19,442 nt of DNA, taken from Microbacteriaceae bacterium (GTDB lineage: Bacteria > Actinomycetota > Actinomycetes > Actinomycetales > Microbacteriaceae). A model generated the notes under the pieces. That model worked only from the letters and a program-made list of their open reading frames with translations, made no database searches and was not told where the DNA came from. Both the position numbers and the translations under genes were made by a program. Below are positions 1-7,420 of this stretch, piece after piece. Location of the stretch: positions 1 through 19,442 of the forward strand of contig CANGNR010000011.1 of NCBI GenBank assembly GCA_947455385.1. Direction: 5' to 3'. How positions within the stretch are numbered: the stretch's first letter is position 1; every line of letters starts with the position of its first letter.

Positions 1-7
1 CGGCGGG

Positions 8-13
8 TAAGAT
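8..13 (+). promoter_or_regulatory. Possible -10 element for tRNA-Thr
   Basis: TAAGAT fits the TANNNT form of an actinobacterial -10 and lies 51 nt upstream of the tRNA. It sits inside a short inverted repeat, GGTAA-GAT-TTACC at 6-18. Any -35 would be at or beyond the window edge, so this is a weak call. Confidence 0.3.
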
Positions 14-64
14 TTACCTTGGAAATCGGCCCAGCCAGCAACCGTGCAAGCTTGCCGAGCATCC

Positions 65-137
65 GCCGACTTGGCGCAATTGGTAGCGCACCGCACTTGT
101 AATGCGGGGGTTAGGGGTTCGAGTCCCCTAGTCGGCT
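65..137 (+). tRNA. tRNA-Thr (anticodon UGU)
   Basis: The full cloverleaf is visible. The acceptor stem GCCGACT (65-71) pairs with AGTCGGC (130-136), with discriminator T at 137. The D arm GCGC/GCGC encloses a GG-containing loop. The anticodon stem CCGCA/TGCGG encloses the loop CTTGTAA with anticodon TGT, which reads ACA (Thr). The T arm AGGGG-TTCGAGT-CCCCT is canonical. CCA is not encoded, so it must be added after transcription. The next gene's ATG begins at 139, one base past the discriminator, with no room for a terminator or ribosome binding site. Confidence 0.97.
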
Positions 138-138
138 C

Positions 139-696
139 ATGACCCAAAAACGCGCACTCATCGTGATTGATGTTCAAAAGGGATTCGACGAATATGCGGT
201 GTCGGGGGAGCGCGATAACCCCGACTGCGAAGCCAATGTGGCGCGGTTAATAGAGGCCTGGCGAGCAGCCAGCCAACCAATCGTTTTCGTTCGGCACGAT
301 TCGGTCGAGCCGCAGTCGGTGCTTCGCCCAGGCCAGCCGGGCAACGACTTCAAAGCCGTGATCACCGGAACTCCCGACCTGCTCGTGACCAAGAGCGTCA
401 ACTCTGCCTTCTATGGCAGCCCCGACCTCGACGCTTGGCTGAAGGCCAACGGCATCAACGAGATAGCGATTTGCGGCATCCAGACCAACATGTGCTGCGA
501 GACAACCGCACGCATGGGCGGCAACCTCGGCTATGACGTCTGGTTTGTGCTAGACGCCACCCACACCTTTGCCAAAGAGGTCGGCGGCCTGAAACTCTCG
601 GCAACGCAGCTGGCCGCCGCAACCGCAATCAACCTGGATGGCGAGTTCGCGGGCGTGCTCGACACGGCAACCGCCATTTCGGGTCTCGCAAGCTAG
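139..696 (+). CDS. Isochorismatase-family cysteine hydrolase
   Basis: This 185-residue protein belongs to the isochorismatase-like hydrolase superfamily, whose members hydrolyse amides, ureides or the isochorismate ether bond. Three residues match the family's Asp-Lys-Cys triad: D11 in the N-terminal VIDVQ strand, K85 in the TKSVNSAF segment, and C119 in GIQTNMCCETTAR, the position of the nucleophile. The length is normal for a single-domain member and the reading frame is intact. The conserved first strand starts five residues after the ATG, so the start is secure although no Shine-Dalgarno sequence can exist: the tRNA-Thr gene ends one base upstream. The substrate cannot be read from sequence; nicotinamidase, N-carbamoyl hydrolase and isochorismatase-like activities are all possible. 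The following deacetylase gene begins 17 nt downstream but seems to have its own promoter. Confidence 0.9.
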   Translation: MTQKRALIVIDVQKGFDEYAVSGERDNPDCEANVARLIEAWRAASQPIVFVRHDSVEPQSVLRPGQPGNDFKAVITGTPDLLVTKSVNSAFYGSPDLDAWLKANGINEIAICGIQTNMCCETTARMGGNLGYDVWFVLDATHTFAKEVGGLKLSATQLAAATAINLDGEFAGVLDTATAISGLAS

Positions 697-701
697 TCAA
701 A

Positions 702-707
702 TAGTCT
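702..707 (+). promoter_or_regulatory. -10 element of a probable leaderless promoter (deacetylase)
   Basis: TAGTCT ends exactly 6 nt before the ATG at 714, so transcription would start at or next to the A of the start codon. No Shine-Dalgarno sequence precedes the gene. The same spacing recurs at four other genes in the window. No clear -35 is seen. Confidence 0.5.
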
Positions 708-713
708 GAGCCC

Positions 714-1427
714 ATGGATCGCAGAGGATTCCTTCAGCTTGGCGCGGGCGCACTGCTCTCGGCCCCAACTTTGCTCCTTGCCGATTCGGCCCTGGCTAAC
801 GCCTGGCCGAGCCGCGCGATAAGCGTTTTGCCGGCCAGCCCAATCCGTCGCGTGGCCTGGACCATCGACGACGGTTTCTCGCTCTCAGCTCTTCGCGCAT
901 ACGTTGATCTGCTGCACGCGAATCCCGAACTTCGCCAGACTTTCTTCGTGACCAGCGGTTCCTCGGCCTGGGCCAAGGTCGCGCCAGACCTGGTTCCTCT
1001 TATCAAGGCTGGTCGTGTTCAGATAGGCAACCACACGGCTACTCATCCAAATCTGCAGCACCTTTCGAATCGCCAGATTCAGGTCGAACTATCTAACTGC
1101 CATCACTTCATCCAAGATCATTTCGGCGTGGATGAACGCCCAATTTTTCGCCCACCGTTTGGCAACATAGATCAACGGGTAGTCAAGGCTGCCGCGGATG
1201 TCGGTTTCACGGCACCCATACTTTGGTACGGAACCTTCGCATCTGGCGCGGGGGTCTCGAGCGGCACCGTTGCCTACAATGCAAAGAAGTGGCTGCACAA
1301 CGGTCGCATAGTGATCGACCACGCAAACGGCATGGCCACCCCTGGTGCCTTCAAGACAATCATGCGAATGCTTGCCGAACGCAACCTTCAAACCGTGACA
1401 ATCAAGGATGCGTTTCCGCACCTCTAG
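714..1427 (+). CDS. Polysaccharide deacetylase (NodB domain), probable Tat-exported
   Basis: This 237-residue protein is a carbohydrate esterase family 4/NodB-type deacetylase, likely removing acetyl groups from cell-wall or other N-acetylated glycans outside the membrane. The N-terminus carries a twin-arginine-like signal (DRRGFLQ at 2-8, hydrophobic stretch to about 28, likely cleavage after ANA near 30). NodB motifs follow in order: TIDDG (50-54) with the catalytic and metal Asp residues, HTATHP (107-112) with metal ligands H107 and H111, RPPFG (146-150), W171 in motif 4, and H203 in motif 5. The protein is little more than the bare domain. Motif 1 has Ile where Phe is usual, a conservative change. 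It is convergent with msrB, with 25 nt between stop codons and no obvious terminator. The substrate is inferred only from the family. Confidence 0.9.
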   Translation: MDRRGFLQLGAGALLSAPTLLLADSALANAWPSRAISVLPASPIRRVAWTIDDGFSLSALRAYVDLLHANPELRQTFFVTSGSSAWAKVAPDLVPLIKAGRVQIGNHTATHPNLQHLSNRQIQVELSNCHHFIQDHFGVDERPIFRPPFGNIDQRVVKAAADVGFTAPILWYGTFASGAGVSSGTVAYNAKKWLHNGRIVIDHANGMATPGAFKTIMRMLAERNLQTVTIKDAFPHL

Positions 1428-1452
1428 CCTTGGCTAGTCTCGAGCCGGCGAA

Positions 1453-1854
1453 CTATTCTGCCGGAGCGAAGGTGATGCTCACCGAATTAATGCAGAACCG
1501 ATCTCCGGTTGGGGTCTGCGGGGCATCCTCGAAAACGTGGCCCAAGTGGCAACCGCAGGCAGCGCAGCGAACCTCGGTGCGAACCATTCCGTGGCTGCGA
1601 TCTTCGATCAGTTCGACGGCGTCGCCATCCTTGGGTTCATAAAAGCTCGGCCAGCCACAGTGCGAGTCGAACTTGGTGGTGCTGCGAAAGAGCTCGGCCC
1701 CGCAGCCCTTGCACGAGAAGATGCCCTCTCGGTGCTCTTCGAGCAGTTCGCCGGTGTACGCCCGCTCCGTGCCAGCCTCGCGAAGCACGTGGTACTCGAA
1801 CTCATCGAGCTGTTCGCGCCACTGGTCTTCACTCTTGTTCACGTTGTAGGTCAT
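1453..1854 (-). CDS. msrB: Peptide-methionine (R)-S-oxide reductase MsrB
   Basis: MsrB reduces the R epimer of methionine sulfoxide in proteins, repairing oxidative damage in the cytoplasm. The 133 residues show the whole family pattern: zinc-binding pairs C48/C51 and C97/C100, the SHCGWPSF motif (64-71) with C66 as likely resolving cysteine, GHVF at 105-108, and the catalytic cysteine C121 in RFCINS. The length is typical of a free-standing MsrB. A GAAAGG ribosome binding site lies at 1861-1866 (minus strand), 6 nt before the ATG. The gene is divergent from the LytR_C-domain gene across a 56-nt intergenic region, so the two promoters must share that space. No msrA is adjacent. Confidence 0.96.
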   Translation of the reverse strand: MTYNVNKSEDQWREQLDEFEYHVLREAGTERAYTGELLEEHREGIFSCKGCGAELFRSTTKFDSHCGWPSFYEPKDGDAVELIEDRSHGMVRTEVRCAACGCHLGHVFEDAPQTPTGDRFCINSVSITFAPAE

Positions 1855-1898
1855 TTTGAGCCTTTCGATTCGCGGGCCGCAAGGGCTCGCCAGACACC

Positions 1899-1904
1899 TA
1901 ATAT
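1899..1904 (+). promoter_or_regulatory. -10 element of a probable leaderless promoter (LytR_C gene)
   Basis: TAATAT is a near-consensus -10 and ends 6 nt before the ATG at 1911, which would put the transcription start at the initiation codon. No Shine-Dalgarno sequence is present. The AT-rich block 1899-1909 lies in the short divergent region shared with msrB. Confidence 0.6.
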
Positions 1905-1910
1905 TTAAAC

Positions 1911-2465
1911 ATGGCCAAAGCGTATGAACCCGATGAGTTCGATTCTGTTCCCCAACACGGCGGAACCCATCGAGCCCGCCGCACGAAGACCGACCGCGTG
2001 GTCGAGTTTCTAGCGGTCATGGGTGTCTCGGCGTTTGTTGCGGTTGGCGGCTACTTTGGCCTCAAGGCGATCGACGCCCAGAGCATCCTGCCAGTCTCGT
2101 TGCCAAACGTTGTTCCGACCTCTAGCTCGACTGTCGACGTGAAGAAGTCGCCTGTCTCTGTCTTTGACGCCACCGAGGCAGATGGCCAGGCGAGCGCTGC
2201 GGCCACGATCCTTTTGAACGACGGATGGAACATTGCGGCTGCCGCCTCGGTGACCCCCAAGGATGGCGTTGTGCCTGCCGAAACGATTGTGTACATTCCA
2301 AACCTTGACCTCGCACCCGTAGCCAAGGCTGTCGAAAAGTCGCTCGGCGGCGACTACCCGATTCAGGTTTCTGCGAATTTTCAGGATCCGGTCACCGTGG
2401 TGCTCGGAAGCGATGTTCATTTTTCGGCGCCGTCTGCGTCGCCGAGCCCCTCTGCATCCAAGTAA
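1911..2465 (+). CDS. Membrane-anchored LytR C-terminal (LytR_C) domain protein
   Basis: This 184-residue protein has a charged cytoplasmic N-terminus (1-29, ending in the basic patch RARRTK), one membrane helix at about 31-51, and an extracytoplasmic region. Residues about 75-170 resemble the LytR_C fold: a strand (PVSVFDAT), a helix after a GQAS turn, GWNI, a YIPN segment and a last strand TVVLGSD. The C-terminus is a short Ser/Pro/Ala tail. LytR_C is found either as the tail of LytR-CpsA-Psr cell-wall ligases or alone in actinobacterial membrane proteins like this one; its exact role is unclear. The catalytic LCP domain is absent. It is probably expressed from a leaderless promoter, and cspA lies 180 nt downstream with its own leader. 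The family call rests on pattern resemblance only. Confidence 0.7.
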   Translation: MAKAYEPDEFDSVPQHGGTHRARRTKTDRVVEFLAVMGVSAFVAVGGYFGLKAIDAQSILPVSLPNVVPTSSSTVDVKKSPVSVFDATEADGQASAAATILLNDGWNIAAAASVTPKDGVVPAETIVYIPNLDLAPVAKAVEKSLGGDYPIQVSANFQDPVTVVLGSDVHFSAPSASPSPSASK

Positions 2466-2645
2466 ATAAGCCGAAAAGGCCTCTATAACAGGTCTATAAC
2501 CTTGATTTTTGGTTCTTGCTGGCTCTTCACAAGAGGCTCTCAGCAAAGTAGTGTTGCTCTTGGTCGGTGTCTTTGATATTCATTGCTTTCGGCTGGTCGC
2601 GGGTCGCTTGACTCACGATGCACTTTTTGTAACAGGAGTTATGCA
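2466..2645 (+). other. cspA leader/intergenic region
   Basis: This 180-nt region separates the LytR_C gene from cspA. It begins with two TCTATAAC direct repeats (2482-2489 and 2493-2500, 11 bp apart); each contains a good -10 candidate, TATAAC. A start near 2505 would give cspA a leader of about 140 nt. A weak hairpin (AGGT 2490-2493 with ACCT 2499-2502, followed by a T-rich stretch to 2510) could instead end the upstream transcript. A larger two-part stem-loop follows at 2516-2546, then the ribosome binding site at 2634-2638. Long structured leaders are known for cold-shock mRNAs, but function here is inferred. Confidence 0.45.
2634..2638 (+). promoter_or_regulatory. Ribosome binding site of cspA
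   Basis: AGGAG lies 7 nt before the ATG at 2646. It fixes the start there rather than at the ATG at 2641, which is in another frame. Confidence 0.85.
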
Positions 2646-2849
2646 ATGGCACAAGGAACCGTCAAGTGGTTCAACAGTGAAAAAGGCTTCGGCTTTATCA
2701 CCCAAGATGGTGGAGCGGATGTATTCGTTCACTTCTCGGCAATTCAGTCGGAGGGCTACAAGGAGCTGAAAGAAAACCAGCGCGTTGAGTTCGACGTCAA
2801 GAGCGGCGACAAGGGCCCACAGGCCGACGCCGTGAAGGTTATCGGCTAG
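2646..2849 (+). CDS. cspA: Cold-shock protein CspA family
   Basis: This 67-residue single cold-shock domain binds single-stranded RNA and DNA and acts as an RNA chaperone in the cytoplasm. Both nucleic-acid-binding motifs are intact: RNP1 KGFGFI at 13-18 and RNP2 VFVHF at 26-30, with W8 also in place. The length is that of the compact bacterial Csp family. The start is set by AGGAG seven bases upstream and by the MAQGTVKWF N-terminus typical of actinobacterial CspA. A strong intrinsic terminator follows 18 nt after the stop. Regulation is probably through the long upstream leader. A second, altered cold-shock-domain protein is encoded at 11267. Confidence 0.97.
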   Translation: MAQGTVKWFNSEKGFGFITQDGGADVFVHFSAIQSEGYKELKENQRVEFDVKSGDKGPQADAVKVIG

Positions 2850-2867
2850 TCGATATTCTTATGAAGG

Positions 2868-2896
2868 CACCGCCCTCTGGGGCGGTGTTTTCGTTT
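2868..2896 (+). terminator. Intrinsic terminator after cspA
   Basis: CACCGCCC (2868-2875) pairs perfectly with GGGCGGTG (2880-2887) around a 4-nt loop, followed by TTTTCGTTT. It separates cspA from the groEL transcript. Confidence 0.9.
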
Positions 2897-2950
2897 AACC
2901 GGCAACCTCGTTTGTTCTTGCACGATCCTTGTGCACAGGTGCGTTTATGG

Positions 2951-2977
2951 TTTGCACTCGGGGGCAGAGAGTGCCAA
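2951..2977 (+). promoter_or_regulatory. Second, imperfect CIRCE-type element overlapping the groEL core promoter
   Basis: TTTGCACTC-N9-GAGTGCCAA keeps the CIRCE geometry, with one mismatch in each 9-nt arm against TTAGCACTC-N9-GAGTGCTAA. Its centre is 35 bp upstream of the perfect CIRCE centre. The left arm overlaps the proposed -35 TTGCAC. Confidence 0.7.
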
Positions 2978-2980
2978 AAT
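2952..2980 (+). promoter_or_regulatory. groEL promoter
   Basis: TTGCAC (2952-2957), a 17-nt spacer and CAAAAT (2975-2980) form a plausible vegetative promoter. The start would fall near 2987, at the left arm of the perfect CIRCE, so HrcA on either operator would block it. Confidence 0.5.
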
Positions 2981-2985
2981 AGGAG

Positions 2986-3012
2986 TTAGCACTCAACTTT
3001 CACGAGTGCTAA
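2986..3012 (+). promoter_or_regulatory. CIRCE operator (HrcA binding site)
   Basis: TTAGCACTC (2986-2994), a 9-nt spacer and GAGTGCTAA (3004-3012) match the CIRCE consensus exactly. CIRCE is the operator of the HrcA repressor and controls heat-inducible chaperonin genes. It lies 41 nt before the groEL start. Confidence 0.97.
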
Positions 3013-3053
3013 AACAACTACTTATTCGCCTAGTAATTCGGGAGTAATCCAAC

Positions 3054-4670
<1,617 letters not shown>

Positions 4671-4697
4671 GTCAAAACTTGCTCGGCACGCCGGGCA

Positions 4698-4736
4698 CGA
4701 AGTGGGTGGTTCCTCGGAGCCACCCACTTCGCTTTA
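4698..4736 (+). terminator. Terminator after groEL
   Basis: CGAAGTGGGTGG (4698-4709) pairs perfectly over 12 bp with CCACCCACTTCG (4720-4731) around a 10-nt loop, followed by the short T-rich CTTTAA. The stem is symmetric and could also slow transcription arriving from the convergent WXG100 gene. Confidence 0.85.
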
Positions 4737-4765
4737 ACCGAGCTCGAGTGCCGACCGCCGGAGCC

Positions 4766-5056
4766 TCAGCTTGCGAATAGCCGCAGGGTGGCCGCCTCGG
4801 TTTCGGCGTATTGATGAGCGGCCAGGGCGAGCGCCTGACCGAGCTGGCCGAGCTGGCCATCCACGAGAGCGGCGGTCGCCCGCCACTTATCGACTAGCTC
4901 GTGAAACGAGGTGGCGGCCATGCCCTGCCAACTGGCGCGGAGGGCCTGAAGTTGGGAGTGTAATGAGTCGACCTCGTGCTGCACTCGCCCGATGCTGGCT
5001 TGGATGTTGGTGTTTGCCGCAGCGATCTGCTCGCTGTCCACTGAGAAATTAGTCAT
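4766..5056 (-). CDS. WXG100-family (ESAT-6-like) protein
   Basis: This 96-residue protein has the size and helix-turn-helix hairpin pattern of WXG100 proteins, small helical dimers exported by type VII (ESX) systems. The turn motif is W43-Q44-G45, flanked by two long amphipathic helices. Near the C-terminus Y83-A-E-T-E87 fits the YxxxD/E export signal. No ESX ATPase, membrane component or second WXG100 partner gene is in the window, so it is an orphan here. It is convergent with groEL across the shared hairpin. No strong Shine-Dalgarno sequence is visible; the hexamer GAGACT lies 6 nt upstream of the ATG, a poorer fit to the leaderless pattern seen at other genes. Confidence 0.88.
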   Translation of the reverse strand: MTNFSVDSEQIAAANTNIQASIGRVQHEVDSLHSQLQALRASWQGMAATSFHELVDKWRATAALVDGQLGQLGQALALAAHQYAETEAATLRLFAS

Positions 5057-5142
5057 GCATCGAGTCTCTCGATGAGGGGCTTGGCGCGGGGCTGCCAGGT
5101 CGATTAAGTGCAGAAATACATTGGTTGAGCCGGCTGTGGATT

Positions 5143-5156
5143 GGCGCAGATGCGCC
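5143..5156. repeat. 14-bp palindrome downstream of the kinase gene
   Basis: GGCGCAGATGCGCC is a GC-rich palindrome (GGCGCA/TGCGCC around GA) in the 121-nt gap between the histidine kinase stop and the WXG100 gene. It could act as a weak terminator without a U-tract for the kinase transcript, or as a protein-binding site. The rest of the gap shows nothing clear. Confidence 0.4.
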
Positions 5157-5177
5157 GCTTAGTCAGGGAAGTTGGCC

Positions 5178-6647
5178 TTATGCCTTGGGTAGCCAGACCC
5201 TGAATGTCGCTCCGCCGCCTGGGGTTTCGGTAGCGACAATCTGGCCACGGTGTCGGTCGATGATCGAGCGAACAATCGAGAGGCCTAGCCCAGAGCCACC
5301 GGTCTCGCGGTTGCGCGAGCTGTCGGTGCGATAAAAGCGCTCGAATACCTTTTCGCGCAGATCCTCGGGGATGCCCTCGCCGCGGTCGCGAACCTCGATG
5401 ACGAAGCCGTCGGCCGCGTTGCCGATAGCCAGTTCGACCTTTCCTCCATCTTGCGAGAACCTTGCCGCGTTGGCGAGCAGATTGGTCATAACCTGGCGAA
5501 GCGAACTGGAATCGGCTGGCGCGTAGACGGCTGCAGACGCATCGAGTTCGCTCCCGTCGAGGCCAACTACCGTTGTGGTCTGACGCCGCTCGGCCGCATT
5601 GATGTCGGCAGCGGCATCTCTGGCGAGCGCCACGAGGTCAATCTCGCTCTTCGCAAGCGGGGCAGCGTCGTCGAGTCGAGCGAGGGCAAGCAGGCTCTCG
5701 ACCAGTTGCGTCATGCGAATGGCCTCGGATTCGATTCGACCCATCGCGTTGGCGACATCCTCGTCTTTTTTAAGAGCGCCCATGCGATAAAGCTCGGCGT
5801 ACCCGCGAACCGAGACCAGGGGAGTGCGCAGCTCGTGGCTTGCGTCAGCGACGAACTGGCGCATCTGGTCGAGGGTCATGTTTCGCGCCACAATCGCGCC
5901 CTCGATCGAGTTGAGCATTGTGTTCAGCGAGTGGTTGAGTCGGGCAATCTCAGTCTTGCCGCCCGTTTCTTCGAGCCTTCGCGAGATGTCGCCCGCGGCG
6001 ATGGCCTCAGAGGTTCGCTCAACCTCTTCGAGTGGGCGAAGCGCCGACGAGATAGTGAGCCACAGCGCAAGGGCGCTGAGCAAGAGAATGACGAGCCCAA
6101 AACTCAGGGCGATTAGCTGGTATTGACCTAGCAGCGCCTCGTTGGTTGCGGTAGGCAAAGCGACAACGAGCGAGCCGGCAAAGTTGGTGAGCGGCACAGC
6201 GACGATGCGCCAGACCTTGTGACCGCCGGCCACCTGGGCGTCGAGAACGTCGGCGCTGAACGGGTTGCCGTGGGTAAGCGCAACGCTCGTGCTGGTGAAG
6301 TTGCTGAGGTTGGGCACCGACTTGCCGTGGCTTGCCGATGCCGCAAACGCGATGGTCAGCTGGCCGCTCGAGTCGAGATAGGCAATGTAGTAGTCGCTAG
6401 GCAGCGGAGGCAGTTGAAGTTGATTGGTAGCGAGGCGAGCCTCAACGAGGGTCGGATCCTCGTTGGCCAGAATGACCGCGGTGCTCTTAAGGATCGCATC
6501 CGTGTTTTGCTGCAGGTAGGTGCGCAGCATCGTGATTGTTCCAGCGCCAGAGACCAAAACTAGGATGCCGATTAGCGACACCGAGAGCACTGTTAGGCGA
6601 GCGCGAAGCGACACACGCTTGAGCAGCGCGCCTACGCCTGTGGCCAT
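5178..6647 (-). CDS. Sensor histidine kinase (HAMP-HisKA-HATPase_c)
   Basis: This 489-residue membrane kinase is the sensor of the two-component pair with the regulator just upstream. Order: cytoplasmic N-terminus, first membrane helix about 18-38, extracytoplasmic sensor about 39-177, second helix about 178-200, HAMP linker about 200-253, HisKA with phospho-acceptor H271 in FVADASHELRTPL, and HATPase_c with N-box around N393, G1 box DRGEGI (421-426) and G2 box GGSGLGLSI (450-458). All catalytic boxes are intact. The architecture resembles actinobacterial PhoR/TcrY/MprB-type kinases; the signal is unknown. It starts 21 nt after the regulator's stop, with a purine-rich AGAGAG as ribosome binding site, so the two genes form an operon. 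Confidence 0.95.
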   Translation of the reverse strand: MATGVGALLKRVSLRARLTVLSVSLIGILVLVSGAGTITMLRTYLQQNTDAILKSTAVILANEDPTLVEARLATNQLQLPPLPSDYYIAYLDSSGQLTIAFAASASHGKSVPNLSNFTSTSVALTHGNPFSADVLDAQVAGGHKVWRIVAVPLTNFAGSLVVALPTATNEALLGQYQLIALSFGLVILLLSALALWLTISSALRPLEEVERTSEAIAAGDISRRLEETGGKTEIARLNHSLNTMLNSIEGAIVARNMTLDQMRQFVADASHELRTPLVSVRGYAELYRMGALKKDEDVANAMGRIESEAIRMTQLVESLLALARLDDAAPLAKSEIDLVALARDAAADINAAERRQTTTVVGLDGSELDASAAVYAPADSSSLRQVMTNLLANAARFSQDGGKVELAIGNAADGFVIEVRDRGEGIPEDLREKVFERFYRTDSSRNRETGGSGLGLSIVRSIIDRHRGQIVATETPGGGATFRVWLPKA

Positions 6648-6668
6648 TGGTTGGTCTCTCTTGTGCTG

Positions 6669-7358
6669 CTATTTGGTCGACTTGAACATGTAGCCGACAC
6701 CGCGCTTGGTCTGAATAACTGGCTCGGCTGTCAGCGGGTCGAGCTTCTTTCGAATGTACGACACGTAAGACTCTACGATGCCCATCTCGCCGTTGAAGTC
6801 GTACTCCCAAACGTGGTCGAGAATCTGAGCCTTGGTGAGCACCCGGTTGGCGTTCGACATCAAGAAGCGAAGCAACTTGTATTCGGTTGGGCTGAGGTCT
6901 ACCTCGTTGCCGTTGACAAAAACCTCGTGTGCGTCTTGGTTGATGCGCACCTCGCCGACCTCGAGCACGGCGTCTTCGGTTTCAACCTGGCGGCTGCGGC
7001 GAAGGATGGCGTTGATGCGAGCCACGATCTCGTCGAGGCTGAACGGTTTGGTCATGTAGTCGTCGCCGCCGACGGTGAGGCCGAGCACCTTGTTTTCGGT
7101 TTGGTCTTTGGCGGTTAGAAACAGGATGGGGATGTCCATGCCCATCGAGCGGATCTTCTTGGTGATGCTGAAGCCGTCGAGGCCAGGCAACTGCACATCG
7201 AGCAGGATGATGTCGGGGTTGCCCTTTTCTGCCGCGCTGATCGCATCGACTCCGTTGCCCACGGCGTGAACGCTGAAGCCGGCGAATCGCAGGCTGGTCG
7301 AGAGAAGGTCGCGAATGTTCGGTTCGTCGTCTACGACGAGTACTTTGATGGGTTCCAT
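6669..7358 (-). CDS. OmpR/PhoP-family response regulator
   Basis: This 229-residue protein is a DNA-binding regulator phosphorylated by the kinase encoded downstream. The receiver domain (about 3-118) has acidic residues D10 and D11, phospho-acceptor D54 in LLDVQLPG, T82 and K104. The winged-helix output domain (about 130-227) carries LSPTEYKLLRFLM, then the recognition-helix region with VESYVSYIRKKLD, and ends with the RGVGYMF wing. The output sequence resembles actinobacterial PhoP/TcrX-type regulators, but the regulon cannot be read from this. It is first in a two-gene operon with the kinase. The 62-nt upstream gap contains an inverted repeat (7394-7414) and a possible -10 TAAGAC, so autoregulation is possible. 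Confidence 0.95.
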   Translation of the reverse strand: MEPIKVLVVDDEPNIRDLLSTSLRFAGFSVHAVGNGVDAISAAEKGNPDIILLDVQLPGLDGFSITKKIRSMGMDIPILFLTAKDQTENKVLGLTVGGDDYMTKPFSLDEIVARINAILRRSRQVETEDAVLEVGEVRINQDAHEVFVNGNEVDLSPTEYKLLRFLMSNANRVLTKAQILDHVWEYDFNGEMGIVESYVSYIRKKLDPLTAEPVIQTKRGVGYMFKSTK

Positions 7359-7393
7359 GCGTTCAGTGTCTTACGAGTTGCTGAGAGATTCCT

Positions 7394-7414
7394 GATAACC
7401 CGTTGCGTGTTATC
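7394..7414. promoter_or_regulatory. Inverted repeat GATAAC-N9-GTTATC upstream of the response regulator
   Basis: Two perfect 6-nt arms with a 9-nt spacer (21 bp between arm edges, about two helical turns) lie 36 nt upstream of the regulator ATG and just after the helicase stop. The geometry suits a dimeric DNA-binding protein. No U-tract follows on the minus strand, so an intrinsic terminator is less likely. Confidence 0.4.
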
Positions 7415-7420
7415 TGAGTT

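Noticed and set aside
2608..2635. TTGACT...TAACAG as the cspA promoter
   Set aside because: It would start transcription downstream of the AGGAG ribosome binding site, which would then be absent from the mRNA.
5451..6116. 221-codon plus-strand frame opposite the histidine kinase
   Set aside because: The kinase on the minus strand has every expected motif; the antisense translation has none.
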